From NCBI GenBank assembly GCA_025449115.1, contig JAHLKC010000252.1:1-28764 (forward strand): a stretch of DNA of 28,764 nucleotides. Direction: 5' to 3'. This document shows positions 10,185 through 20,987 of the stretch, in pieces. The position numbers and the translations under genes are program-made. Within the stretch, counting starts at the first letter, position 1. Every line of letters begins with the position of its first letter. Below the pieces are notes generated by a model. It was given only the letters and a program-made list of their open reading frames with translations. It searched no databases and was not told where the DNA came from. Origin of the DNA: Chytridium lagenaria. Lineage: Eukaryota > Chytridiomycota > Chytridiomycetes > Chytridiales > Chytridiaceae.

Positions 10185-11803
10185 CTAAGCCTGTGCGGCA
10201 ACAGCGTTTTCCCCCATCATCTTTTTATCGTTCCTCAACGAAGCCTCATACCCAAGAATAGCTTCCAACCTCTCCTTTGCCTCAATATCCCCCTCTAGGG
10301 CCCTAACCTCCAGCTCATCACGTTCCGCAACCGTCATCTCCCCATACACCTCCTGATTCCCCATCTCCCCATGCGGATCAATAGCCGCAGCATCAGGTAA
10401 CATAAACACCAACACACACGGTGAAAACGTCATCCCAAAACGAATCCACATGGCCGTCTCAAGATTAGAAAGATCAAAGATCTTCCGACCAGTCCCATCT
10501 CGGCCTTTATCAATATTGAGTTTTTCAAGAAGATATCCACCCCACCTCTGAGACACGTTGCTGCCACCATTAGAGACAGAGTCAACGCTGCATAATAATG
10601 CCTCGATATCCGCGGGACACATTTGCGCGCCATGATAAGGAAAGGCATGGAAGCGAGACGACCAATGATTTCCTGAATGTTCTGAGAACCAGCCAGAAGA
10701 CGAGATCAGGGATACCGATGCGTCGATTCCATCCTTTGAAAGCGCGATATCTAGGATCCCGAATGCCCCAATGACGATTTGGATGATGAAGAAGATGCGA
10801 CGGAATTTGGTGCGGGTGAAGAAACTGCCAAAAATGAGGAGACCGAGGATGCCCGATAGACCGGCGGAAGCGTCAATGTAGGCTTGTTGGTCAGCTCCTA
10901 TATTGATGTTACGGAGCCAGTAGCTGAATGCAGGGCCAATGTTTGGGGGGAGAGCGCCGCGGAGGAGAATCCAGAGAGCTGGGAAGAGGACTTTGGTGTT
11001 GAGAAGGATACCTTTGATGAGACGCCATAAACCGGTGAAAAGGTTCATTGGGGAGATCTTTCGACCGGATGGTTGCTCTTTAATGAACAGAGAGAGGATG
11101 ACCAAGCCGATGCAGAGGGGGACGTAGACGTAGTGCATCAATTTACGAGCGCCTGAACCGTCTTCACCGTTGATGGCGCCTGCTATGGGGGTTCCGATGA
11201 TGAGACCTGCGTATAGCATGATCCAACTCCAGGTTTGAAGGGCGGCGCCATCCCGGGATCCTACGATACGAGCACGTTTCACAACCATAGCGTCGGCAAT
11301 GACATCACACATGGCCATGGACATTAGGGCAACAAAGAAAAGGCCCGTAGCGGATCTCTCGGTTGGAGAAATCCCTTCAATGCCTAGACATACGAATGAG
11401 ATGAGACCGAGGAGAGCGGCGAGGATGTAGTAGGGTTTATCGTGACGGCCGAGGATGGGGAAGTTGTCAAAGAAGAGACCGTAGATGAATTTAATGTTCC
11501 AGGTGATCATGATGGTGGAACGGGCGCTTTGGGTTTGAGCAGAGTTGAGACCAAGGATGGTACCCATGTACCAGGTGATGGCGTCACCAAAGACATAGTC
11601 GCGGAAACCTTGGAGGAAGTAGGTGGCGGAGATGATCAGGAAAAAGTCGAGACCTTGCGTTTTCACTGCGGTGGTGAAAAACTCTTTGATGTCTAGGGAG
11701 GATATGTCAAGTCTGAAAAATAAAGGTATGCAAGTTTCTTACTCTTTCCTGTATCGTTGAGCCTGCGGCCGACGATGCTGATGTTGTTTAATTTGGCAGG
11801 CAT
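10185..11803 (-). CDS. BT1/FBT-family folate-biopterin transporter, copy 1 (frame-disrupted)
   Basis: A polytopic membrane carrier of the BT1 (PF03092) branch of the major facilitator superfamily, whose known members move folates or pterins. Exon 1 (11803-11743) encodes MPAKLNNISIVGRRLNDTGK; a 50-bp intron (11742-11693) splits the next codon; exon 2 runs to 10185. Family hallmarks: GLDFFLIISATYFLQGFRDY, WNIKFIYGLFFDNFPILGRH, CDVIADAMVVKRARIVGSRDG and several hydrophobic helices, about 510 residues. Between 10570 and 10740 a cluster of small indels scrambles the segment that reads RRIGIPDLVFLAG...ASYYAALTSV in copy 2, while the flanks stay in frame. The indels cancel, so the long frame survives with wrong residues in between. 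C-terminus AERDELEVRALEGDIEAKERLE is a charged, probably cytosolic helix. Less codon-biased than copy 2. Confidence 0.9.
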
Positions 11804-12285
11804 CTTTGCGGCGAGTGTATTTAAGATGAGACCGATGGGATTTGCATGTTTTGTTATTGGACAGATAAGATAAGGGCATTCCAGACAGGCTGTGAATAAT
11901 TGAGAAAGGGGAAGTTTAGAGACCTTTGTCTAGTTATCATTTTACTACAAAAAGTCGAAGTAGTCAATGAGCGATAAAAAAAACTCAACGTATGAAGAAC
12001 AGAACATTTATATGTAGAATTCGTGATATTCCACAGCAAAAACATTCTTGAATTCTTTCTTCTGCGGGTCTCGAGCTCAAAAAAAGAGACATTAGTTCGA
12101 AACTTTTTTATTTTTTTTTAGCGTTTCGCGAATATATGCAAATCGTATTTTAGCAATAAACATCCGACACCAAGTACATTTTATTTTACAAAAGCAATTC
12201 ACCCCCGTGCGAAAAAGAAAAAGCAGAAGCAATCGGATTTGTGCAAGCAGACACGAGTTACGCAACGGGAATAGGGAGAACCGTA
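11804..12285. other. Spacer upstream of BT1 copy 1
   Basis: Holds the 5' region of BT1 copy 1 and the 3' flank of the fasciclin gene. No TATA box matching those of copies 2-4 is seen; the nearest candidate is TTAAATAC near 11819. A palindromic TTTCGCGAA lies near 12124. Confidence 0.5.
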
Positions 12286-13555
12286 TCATTTGTCGTCATG
12301 AACTTGATGGTGCTGACCAGGAAGCTTAACGTTCTTCGGGATAAGAACATCAGACACGACATGAATAACACCATTTTCCGCAACTCCATCCGTGAACCAT
12401 ATCCTCGTCTCCCCATCATTCACAATAAACAGATAATCTCGAGGCGACTCATGTTTATGATGTCCATGCCACCATCCATGACATCCGCCATGCCGTCTCC
12501 GCGTCTCAATCCCAATCCTCTCACCCTCCAACTCTGTCGTCATCTCCATCTTCCCTCCCTCATCATTTCCGTCGAATAAACAAGTTCCCTCGTCATATGG
12601 TACTTTACGATTTTCTCAAGATCGTCACGACCGTGTTGACTGAACAGATGGTAGAGGGTGTGTGGGTCGAGTTTCTCCCATGCTGCATTGTCGGGGACGA
12701 AAAGGGTGGTGCCGTCTTTGATCTTGTCGGTAAGGTGGACGCGGTTGAGAGCGGCGGTGGTGATGGAGAACTTTGTGGGGATGGAATAGAGGATGGTGAG
12801 GATATCGGGGGGAGGGACGAGAACGTCTTTGATGGCCCATATCATACCGTTGTTGGCGTCGTATTTCTTGTGTGTATCAACGCGAGCATGCATATTCTAA
12901 ACAATAAAAACCGAACGCCAAACATTAATAATTAAGATACCGATAAAACGAAATAATTACCAGATAAATATCGTTCATACACCTTGAAAGACGAATCCTC
13001 TGAGTTTCCCCATCAAGACTATCCAACTCAAAGATTGCTTTTTAAACAACACCCCATCCCGCATCTCCCCGCTTCCCAATCTCATGTTCAGGAATAATAT
13101 GGTACATCAACATTTCCTTCATCCGAATATCATCTCGACCATCACGCTTCCCCATGTCTCTCTTTAAACCGCTTGACAGCCCTTTTTTAAGTCAATAAAC
13201 AAGTGAAACGCTTTCAAAACTTTACATCATTGGTTGGCGCAAACACCGTCATCCGCTCTCCCACGTTCGAATTCATCCCGAAATCCCTTCTCATGTTCAA
13301 TCAGCTTGACAAAGCTGGAGAAATCGCGTTCTTCTTGAAGCTTATCCCCTGTAGATATCTGTCAAATTATATGTAAGGGGTTGGTGAACGTACATATGCT
13401 CTTCCCATGGCCTCGAAGTGCTGATGGTTGATGGTTGGTGACCGACACTTTTGTCCCCGCTTGAAAGAGAGGTCGCAAGAGGAATTGTTATGAGACGTGA
13501 ATGAGGAGAGGCACAAGAAGAAAGTTGCGAATGTGGAGTACGGAGAAGTGAACAT
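12286..13555 (-). CDS. Secreted fasciclin (FAS1) protein, two domains (frame-disrupted)
   Basis: Minus-strand gene. ATG 13555 starts MFTSPYSTFATFFLCLSS, a signal peptide. FAS1 domain 1: DFSSFVKLIEHEKGFRDEF, RMTVFAPTND, MLMYHIIPEHEI, ELDSLDGETQRIR and, across an intron (12960-12897), NMHARVDTHKKYDANNG and IWAIKDVLVPP. FAS1 domain 2: PDILTILYSIPTKFSITTAA, TTLFVPDNAAWEKLD, IVKYHMTRELVYSTEM, a His/Trp-rich loop (HGGCHGWWHGHHKHE), and the closing GVIHVVSDVLIP. These are the H1, YH and H2 landmarks of fasciclin domains, which mediate adhesion at cell surfaces. Introns also lie near 13370 and 13190 but their exact edges are blurred by indels. One-base breaks occur near 12551, 13000-13060, 13155 and 13260. 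No GPI signal is seen. It is transcribed in the same direction as the BT1 genes around it. Confidence 0.82.
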
Positions 13556-14123
13556 GATTGAAAGTGGTGAGGAATTCGGTGAGTCAATGTCAGTTTATGT
13601 ATTTTATGCGTCAGGTGGGTAAGTTCAGGAGCGTGACTGTAATCGCATTGCCATCAGTACATGGGAGGCATGCTCCAATGCCACGGTGACTTTGAGACGG
13701 TTCACACGTAATGCTAACTCAGATCACATCTAATCAAATGCCCATTAGTCGGTCTTAATATCGTTCATTCTACCTTAGCGGCTAGTATAAGGAAGTTACC
13801 AGGTTTGGGAAACTGCACTATGAAAATCTGTGTTTCGAAGTATACCGAAATGCCAAAGAAAAGGGATAAGGCAAGAACAAATGTTTTTTGAAGCGGACGC
13901 GTGTTTATTGTATGAGGACAATTGGTATCTTTCACTAGCATAAAATCGCGAGTATAGAAAGAAGAACTTGCTTATTACGATGAAATCAGAATATAAAAGG
14001 GGAGTAATAAAAAGACATTGGGTGCAGAGAAAGGAGAAAGAAGCAACCCCTGAATTCGCTCCAACCCAGCCGAGCAGGCTAAGACCGCTCAATAAAGAAT
14101 TAAAAACATATTAAGGGGGAAGT
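13556..14123. other. Spacer with the 3' flank of BT1 copy 2
   Basis: No gene seen. The right 200 bp are related to the 3' flanks of BT1 copies 3 and 4, including CCCAGCCGAGCAG near 14067 and the hairpin element at 13924-13960. Confidence 0.65.
13924..13960 (-). other. Conserved 3'-flank element of BT1 copy 2
   Basis: Read on the minus strand it has ACTCGC, an 8-nt AT-rich loop, GCTAGT, then GAAAGATACC. The same arrangement occurs past the stops of copies 3 and 4 at a similar distance (here about 165-200 bp). The arms can pair with one mismatch. Probably 3' UTR or a termination/processing element. Confidence 0.6.
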
Positions 14124-15792
14124 TTAAGCAGCGGCGATGACAGCCTTCTCGTCGGCAGTCTTCTTGTCAGCACCAATCCTGGCCTCGTACTCGAGAATGT
14201 CCTCAAGCTTCTTCTTGGCCTCAACATCACCCTCAGCAGCCTTAGCCTCAAGCTCATCACGCTCAGCAACGGTCATCTGGCCGTAAACCTCAGCCTGCTT
14301 GGCCATCTCACCGTGGGGGTCGATGGCGGCGGCATCGGGAAGCATGAAGACGAGGAGACAAGGGACAAAGACAAGACCGAAACGGATCCAGAGAGCGGTC
14401 TCGAGGTTGGTAAGGTCGAAGATACGACGACCCCTGGCGTCACGGCCGAGATCGATCTTCATTTGCTCAAGGAGGATGGCACCCCACCTCTGGGCAACGT
14501 TGGAACCACCGTTGGAGACGGAAGTGAGGGCAGCGTAGTAGGAAGCCTCAATGTCAGCAGGGCACATCTGGGCAGCCATGATAAGGAAGGGCATGGAGGC
14601 GAGACGACCAATAATCTCCTGGATGTTCTGGGAACCAGCAAGGAAGACAAGGTCGGGGATTCCAATCCTCCTGTTCCATCCCTTGAAGAGAGCAAGGTCG
14701 AGGATACCAATAGTGCCGACGATGAACTGAACGACGAAGAAAATGCGACGGAACTTGGTGCGGGTGAAGAAGGTACCAAAGACGAGGAGACCGATGATAC
14801 CAGACACACCGGCGGAGGCATCAATGTAAGACTGCTGGGCGGCACCAATTTCAATGTTACGGAGCCAGAAGTTCCATGCGGGGCCGATGTTGGGGGGGAT
14901 GGCACCACGGAGGAGAATCCAGAGAGCGGGGAAGAAGACCTTGGTGTTGAAGACAATGCCTTGGATCAAACGCCAGATACCAGTGAAAAGGTTCATGGGG
15001 GAGATCTTGCGGCCAGAGGGCTGCTCCTTGATGAAGAGGGAGAGGATGACGAGAGCGACACAGAGGGGAACGTAGACGTAGTGCATGAGCCTACGGGCAC
15101 CAGATCCATCCTCACCGACAATGGTACCAGCGATGGGGGTTCCGATGATGAGACCGGTGTAAAGCATCATCCAGCACCAAGTTTGAAGGGCAGCACCATC
15201 ACGGGATCCAGCGATACGAGCACGCTTGACGACCATAGCGTCAGCAATGACATCGCACATGGCCATGGACATGAGAGCGGCGAAGAAAAGACCAGTGGCG
15301 GAGGCCTCGTTGGGGGAGATACCGTCAATGCCGAGACAGATGAAGGAGGCAAGACCAAGGAGGGCAGAGATGATGTAGTAAGGGTGGTCGTGACGGCCGA
15401 GGATGGGGAAGTTGTCGAAGAAGAGACCGTAGACGAACTTGATGTTCCAGGTGATCATGATGGTGGAGCGGGCGGCGGTGACCTGAGCAGAGTTCAAGCC
15501 GAGAACAGAGCCCATGTACCAGACGATGGCATCACCGAAGACGTAGTCACGGAAACCCTGAAGAAAATAGGTGGCGGAGATGATAAGGAAGAAGTCAAGA
15601 CCTTGAGTCTTAACAGCGGTACGGAAGAAGTCGACGATGTCTGATAGATGGTAGAAGATATAACTGGTTAGCAAGGACGTTTTGAAGAAGGTTGCCAATA
15701 TGGAGGTAGAGATGGTTGCGTTGATACTCACTCTTTCCGGTTTCACCGAGCTTGCGCTGGACGGTGCTAACGTTTGTCGCTTTAGCAGGCAT
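14124..15792 (-). CDS. BT1/FBT-family folate-biopterin transporter, copy 2 (intact)
   Basis: The only copy with an unbroken frame. Exon 1 (15792-15732) encodes MPAKATNVSTVQRKLGETGK; a 91-bp intron (15731-15641, GTGAGT..CAG) splits the next codon; exon 2 runs to 14124. Product 525 residues, the usual size for this family. BT1 landmarks: TQGLDFFLIISATYFLQGFR, WNIKFVYGLFFDNFPILGRH, MAMCDVIADAMVVKRARIAG, then helices up to LVFVPCLLVFMLPDAAAIDP and a charged cytosolic tail rich in Glu/Lys. Known family members carry folate, biopterin or related pterins across plasma or organelle membranes; the substrate here is unknown. Codons are strongly C-ending (GCC, ATC, CTT/CTC, AAG), more than in copy 1, which suggests high expression. 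A TATA box lies about 75 bp upstream. A longer frame open from 15890 is read-through of the intron, not the true start. Confidence 0.95.
15641..15731 (-). other. Intron of BT1 copy 2
   Basis: GTGAGT donor after GGAAAGA and CTATCAG acceptor before ACATC on the minus strand. The same phase-1 position right after the TGK of exon 1 is used in all four BT1 genes (lengths 50, 91, 240 and 282 bp). Confidence 0.9.
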
Positions 15793-15867
15793 CTTTTCCC
15801 GGCAGTTAAGTGGAAGAAGGTGTAGGTGTGAGCTGACTGAAGAATATGGTGGAGGGAAAGGTTGAGA

Positions 15868-15875
15868 GCTTTTAT
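15868..15875 (-). promoter_or_regulatory. TATA box of BT1 copy 2
   Basis: On the minus strand CTATAAAAGCTCTCAAC lies about 75 bp before the ATG. Copy 3 has nearly the same string (GTATAAAAGCTCAAC) at the same distance, so the core promoter was duplicated with the gene. Confidence 0.8.
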
Positions 15876-15899
15876 AGCAGTATCGATCAAAGACAGAGA

Positions 15900-17940
15900 A
15901 AAGGATATAATTTTTTTTTAATGTATCGCGGATCACGCACGGAACACACACGATAAAAAATATAAAAAATGAAGAAGAAAGAAAGACGACGACGATGAAC
16001 AAGCAAGAAACAAAGATAAAAAAAACTTTAAATAAAATGAGAAAAAAACAAAACTTTTTTACACAAAATTCAACTTTTGTTTCAAGCATCGCGTTAATCA
16101 AACACGGTGTGCGCGTCCTGTCCCTCAAAGCAGAAGAAGGAGCATAAATTAGGTTAGTACCACGATCCAAGGTAGTGCAGCGCTAAAGGGGTCGTAGCAC
16201 ATCCAACCCAAAACAGAAGGGAAGTGTGCGACCTTCCCTGAGTCTGTACAACCAAGTCACAATGAAAGTTTGTCACTGGGCCAAAAAAGGGCGGTTTCCA
16301 TTGATTAGTACGAGCATGGCCCAAGCCATTTTAGCTTTTATTTCATGTCATCAGCCGAGAGAGGATGAGGGATGCGCCCATGTCCATATTACAACAGAAT
16401 GTTGATCCACCCTGTCACTCAGTCAATCCCACAAGGGACCGTTTGTCTTTTTGGCGCATTTATCATGGCCCATTTGGGAACGGATTGTGAGGTGATAAGG
16501 AGGTTTTGTACTCTGTGGAAAATAACGGTGGGTCTTTCATTAGCAACTCAAAAAAGGGTTTTATTAATAAACACTTATTCTATTTACTATATATGTGATA
16601 TTATTAATAAATATTGTTTTATTTCATATTATTCGAAGGCGCTTTGCCCTCTGCGTTCTTCTTGCCGACTTGACCTGCTCATGGGAATTGGTATGGGTTA
16701 TCACGTCAACCGGCTTACCTATGTCGTTATCTGTGTAAAAAACCTTGAATGGCCAGCTTATACTTTTTATAATTACGGTATCCGCCAGTATTTGCCCATG
16801 CCTTGCTCCTCCCTTGAGACCACCTATCTCAACTTCATCAGCCCATATGCGCCCAACTTGCGCTGATCGAAATTGGTTGCCGAAACCCACCTGTTCGTAT
16901 CGACAATTAAGGTTTTTATGGCAAATAGGAATCGCGTTTCAAGAAATTCATTCTGGATACCTACCAGATCCGGAATACTTGTAGCGGTGAGAGAATAGGG
17001 ACGGTCCAGACTCAATCTTTAAGAAAGATGAGGGCATCCATTTCCGTTAGTTTTTCAAACATTTCACAACAGAGGATAATAGTCAAACGATGGCATCGCT
17101 TGATATCAGACCGGTTAATGTTGGACAGTCGACACCATGGACTCGTTTTCGTTCCTTGGTTTTGGAATTGAGCCGACGCAGGGTTTCTATGATTGCGCAT
17201 GAGGCCGGTTGGCATCTCAAAGGCTGTACATGTAAGGCATTGTCGCGCCCATTCTTGGCAGGCGCATAAATTCATTTGACACTGGACCATTGTGCGCCAA
17301 CGCCAGCGTCCCGTTATCGATATCGACGATATGGGACTAAATGAATATGAAAGTAAAGTTACCGTATGCTGATGCAGTTTGCTATTCAATGTGTTATCCT
17401 TTCGAACCTTCGTTTACACTTGCTCGTAGCATATGTAAACCATAGATTCTTAGTTTCAATGTTATATGATAAACACCCCATTTTCTTCTTGAATGGCTGA
17501 ACTGGACAACTGTTTCATTTCCTTTTGTCATTGAGATGGCCGGTGCACTCACCAGTCCGTCCCATATCTCTCTCGCAGGCTCGCAGCCAACATCAACAAC
17601 TGACCACGCCCTCCTTAAAAAAGACAAAAAATGAGGCATTTCTTTTTTTGGGTTTATTCGTCATTTCCGTATTTGTACGACACAAGCGTGCTGAATCCGC
17701 TTGTGCAACATACAAATAGAATTAAAAAAATTATTTTGAGCGTCGACGCCGAAGACAAAAAGTCAAGGCCAGAGAGAGAAAGTAGAGAGAAAAACACAAA
17801 AGAGGAAGAAAACATAAAAGAGAAAAATTAAAAATAACGTGGAGGACTTACTTCTGATTGTGAGAGACCTCGTGTGCGAACTGCGAGCATTTAAAAGTCA
17901 AGGATATCAAAGCCGTATTGATGGCAAAAATTTTATTGAT
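15900..17940. other. Long spacer between BT1 copies 2 and 3, possible decayed ORFs
   Basis: About 2 kb. From 15900 to 16130 it is A/T-rich leader and upstream DNA of copy 2. From about 16620 to 17640 the minus strand holds a chain of open segments in changing frames, including WADEVEIGGLKGGARHG and a cysteine-rich QCQMNLCACQEWARQCLTC. They may be remains of one gene, possibly a transposase-like one, but I cannot name a family. The plus strand is open at 16372-16866 without recognisable character. A perfect palindrome GCGTCGACGC lies at 17740-17749. Confidence 0.4.
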
Positions 17941-17950
17941 TATGAGGTGG

Positions 17951-17988
17951 GGGTATCTTCCACTTGCATAATGCGCAAGTCAAGAAAG
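17951..17988 (-). other. Conserved 3'-flank element of BT1 copy 3
   Basis: On the minus strand ACTTGC, a 7-nt loop, GCAAGT (perfect 6-bp arms), then GGAAGATACCC. It lies about 142-179 bp past the stop of copy 3 and is the best-paired of the three versions. Confidence 0.65.
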
Positions 17989-18129
17989 AATACCAGTTTT
18001 ACGTTATAAGAAAAAAGAGGAGGACAAAAAGACTAGGAACAAGGAAAAGGAGAATGCATCAACCCTTGAATTCAATTGAACCCAGCCGAGCAGCCCTGGA
18101 GCCGCTCCATAGCGAAATCAAAAGACGAA

Positions 18130-19949
18130 TTAAACTGAAGTGGCAACCTTCTCATCTGCGGTCTTGCCATCAGCGATTTTAGCCTCGTACTCGAGAATGT
18201 CCTCAAGCTTCTTCTTGGCCTCCATGTCACCCTCTGCAGCCTTAGCCTCAAGCTCATCACGCTCAGCAGCAGTCATCTGGCCGTAGACCTCAGCCTGCTT
18301 AGCCATCTCACCGTGAGGGTCGATGGCGGAGGCGTCGGGAAGCATGAAAACGAGGAGACAGGGGAAGAAGGTCATACCGAAACGGATCCAGAGAGCAGTC
18401 TCAAGGTTTGGTGAGGTCCAAACACCTTCTTGCCGGTCTCATCACGACCCTTGTCAATGTTGAGTTTTTCGAGGAGGATAGAGCCGATCTTGGTGGGCGG
18501 CGTTCGTTCCACCGTTGGAGACGGAGGTGAGGGCGGCGTAGTAGGAAGCTTCAATGTCGGCGGGCACATCTGGGCCGCATGATAAGGAAGGGCATGGAGG
18601 CGAGTTGACCGATAATCTCCTGAATGTTTTGGGAACCAGCGAGGAAGACAATATCGGGGATGTTGGCACGTCTGTTCCAGCCCTTGAAGAGAGCAACGTC
18701 GAGGATACCGAAGGCTCCAACAATCATCTGAACGACAAAGAATATACGACGGAACTTGGTGCGGGTGAAGAAGGCACCGAAAACAAGGAGACCGATGATA
18801 CCGGAGACACCGGCGGAGGCATCAATGTATGACTGTTGATCGGCACCGATATCGATGTTGCCGAGCCAGTAGTTCCATGCGGGGTCAATGTTGGGAATAA
18901 CGGCACCACGGAGGAGAATCCAGAGAGCAGGCCAGAAACACTTTCTGGTTGAAGACGATACCCTGAATGAGACGCCAGACACCAGTAACGAGGTTCATGG
19001 GGGCAATCTTACGACCAGAGGGTTGCTCCTTGATGAAGAGGGAGAGGATGACGAGGGCGGCGCAGAGGGGAACGTAAACGTAGTGCATGAGCTTGCGAGC
19101 ACCTGAACCATCCTCACCGTTGATGGTACCGGCGATGGGATACGATGATGAGACCGACGTAAAGGCATGATCCAGCACCAAAGTTTTGAAGGGCAGCACC
19201 ATCACGGGAACCAGCAAGACGAGCACGCTTTCACAACCATCGCATCGGCAATGACGTCGCACATAGCCATTGCCATCAAGGCAAAGAAGAAGAGGATGGT
19301 GGCGGTTTTTTCGTCGGTAGCGATATTCTCAATTCCAAGGCAGATGAAGGAGATGAGACCGAGAACGGCGGCGATGATGTAGTAAGGGTGGTCATGACGG
19401 CCGAGGATGGGGAAGTTGTCGAAGAAGAGACCATAAACGAACTTGATGTTCCAGGTAATCATAATGGTGGAGCGGGCGCCTTGAATCTGGGCCGAGTTGA
19501 GACCGAGGATGGTACCCAAGTACCAGGTGATGGCACCGCCGAAGACATAGTTACGGAAACCTTGGAGGAAGTAGGTGGCCGAAATGATCAAAAAGAAATC
19601 AAGACCCTGAGTCTTAGTGGCGGTGTGGAAGAATTCCTTAATGTCTGTATGAGAGAAAGCGAGACGGTTAGAAATATGCGATACGATGCTCATACGTTGT
19701 CAAATGAATTTGAAAAGTGATCCATGATAAAAACAAAAGATGAAGAATCAAAAATGAAACGAATATTTAACGATGAAAGCAAATAAAGCAAACAACGATG
19801 ACGAAAGTAAAAAAAAGCAAATGAAATAATCAAACCCGTTTGTGAGTAAGAACCAATGTGAAGAAGAAGAAACTCAGTACACACCTTTTCCGGTTTTGGC
19901 TGAGTTTGGCACCGAAGGAGCCAACGTTGAAGTTGGATTTAGCAACCAT
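18130..19949 (-). CDS. BT1/FBT-family transporter, copy 3 (frame-disrupted)
   Basis: Same architecture as copy 2. Exon 1 starts at ATG 19949 (MVAKSNFNVGSFGAKLS...), the 240-bp intron spans 19884-19645, and exon 2 (from NIKEFF-type sequence DIKEFFHTATKTQGLDFF) ends at 18130 with the tail ADEKVATSV. All BT1 landmarks are present in pieces: WNIKFVYGLFFDNFPILGRH, CDVIADAMVV, YVYVPLCAALVILSLFIKEQ, IDASAGVSGIIGLLVFGAFF. About ten small indels against copies 2 and 4 break the frame: one in exon 1 near 19905 (extra A), others near 18408, 18496, 18561, 18572, 18938, 19138, 19166, 19182 and 19230, nearly all in runs of one base. Either a decayed copy or an unpolished repeat. Closest to copy 4 in N-terminus and intron. 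Confidence 0.88.
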
Positions 19950-20021
19950 CCTGACGGTTGGTGTTGGAAGGGAAGAGGTAGGATGTAGAGAACCTGAATA
20001 AAGGGAGAGGTTTTGTTGAGC

Positions 20022-20028
20022 TTTTATA
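20022..20028 (-). promoter_or_regulatory. TATA box of BT1 copy 3
   Basis: Minus strand reads GGTATAAAAGCTCAAC about 75 bp before the ATG at 19949, almost identical to the copy 2 promoter. Confidence 0.8.
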
Positions 20029-20770
20029 CCTCAGCTTTCTCACGATTTTAAAAAAAGAATCATGTCCCGTTCCCTTCTTCCCTTTACAGACTCGGGTGTT
20101 TGGCGTCCACACGTTAGAAAGTAAAAAAGGTATATAAGGCATGGGCTGATTAACCGAAAAAGGACGTTGATGCCCTGTTTTAGAATGCATGCCGAACGAC
20201 GCCAAATAATCCTTGGTGTTTTTGACTAAGACTTCTGACTTGTCCCCTTCATTTTCCACATTCCTCAATGTTCTCTCAAATCCTCTCAGTAATGGCTTTT
20301 GCTGTCAGCACCATCACATTCTCCACTCAAAGGCTTGTTGGTATGGATTCTTGCATGCACGCCCCTCTGAAATCCGCATCACATTCCCTGAATCAGGGTA
20401 AATTTTCCTAGATCTTCCACGCCTGCGACTTTTTATTTCTCGGCTGATCTTCTCAAAAAAAAAAATGTATGGCGTCGGCGCATTGTCTCGGTAGTTTTTC
20501 CAGCCTGTAAGTAAAAAAAGCCTTTCCGCTATTGCCTTTATTTGGCAACGGCGTATACCCTGAGATACATGTCAATTAGCCATAGAGTCTTTAAATTGGA
20601 GTGGACGCCCTTCAATTGGCGTCCTTTAAGTGCCAAGTGATCCACGCTTTTGTCGTTTGAAAACTCATCCACAAATTGGGCCAGGCTATTCACATCTAAA
20701 TCAAGAAGGTAAGAAGACAAAAACTGAAAGGGACTCAGAGCTGTTTCCCCACGAAGTAAAATATATTGTA
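20029..20770. other. Spacer between BT1 copies 3 and 4, rich in GGCGTC motifs
   Basis: No gene supported; a 60-codon minus frame at 20538-20720 has no recognisable character. GGCGTC or its complement occurs at 20102, 20198, 20471, 20604 and 20618. Confidence 0.6.
20603..20624. promoter_or_regulatory. Inverted repeat of GGACGCC, possible dimeric binding site
   Basis: GGACGCC, an 8-bp gap, then GGCGTCC: perfect 7-bp arms. It combines two of the GGCGTC motifs that recur in the BT1 spacers. Binding of a factor is inference. Confidence 0.35.
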
Positions 20771-20778
20771 ATATGAGG

Positions 20779-20815
20779 TGTATCTTCCACTTGCATTATA
20801 CGCGAGTCAAAAAGA
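20779..20815 (-). other. Conserved 3'-flank element of BT1 copy 4
   Basis: Minus strand has ACTCGC, a 7-nt loop, GCAAGT, then GGAAGATACACC, about 173-209 bp past the stop of copy 4. One arm mismatch compared with copy 3. Confidence 0.62.
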
Positions 20816-20987
20816 ATGCACGAATATGTTATGAGTATAGTGTAATAAAGAAATTAGGTACAGGGAAAAGGACAATGCATCAATCGTTACATCCTCTTAA
20901 ACTTAGCCAAGCAGTCCAAAGATATCTGCTCAATAGCGAAAGTCCAGAAAAAAGTAGGAAGGAACAAGGATCGCTTCTTAAACTTGT

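Noticed and set aside
13260..13285. A tRNA B-box-like GTTCGAATTC string
   Set aside because: No acceptor stem, anticodon arm or A box fits around it; it is within the fasciclin coding region.
14313..15644. A 443-codon plus-strand frame antisense to BT1 copy 2
   Set aside because: It is the mirror of a highly codon-biased gene; the acidic Gly/Glu/Asp translation is what the reverse of C-ending codons gives, and no domain is seen.
14124..15890. A single-exon 588-codon start for BT1 copy 2
   Set aside because: The first part reads through an intron with good splice sites. The conserved MPAK exon in another frame, shared by all four copies, is the better start.
16372..16866. A 164-codon plus-strand frame as a gene
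   Set aside because: No motif, signal or family character, AT-rich tract inside, and no supporting promoter or splice context.
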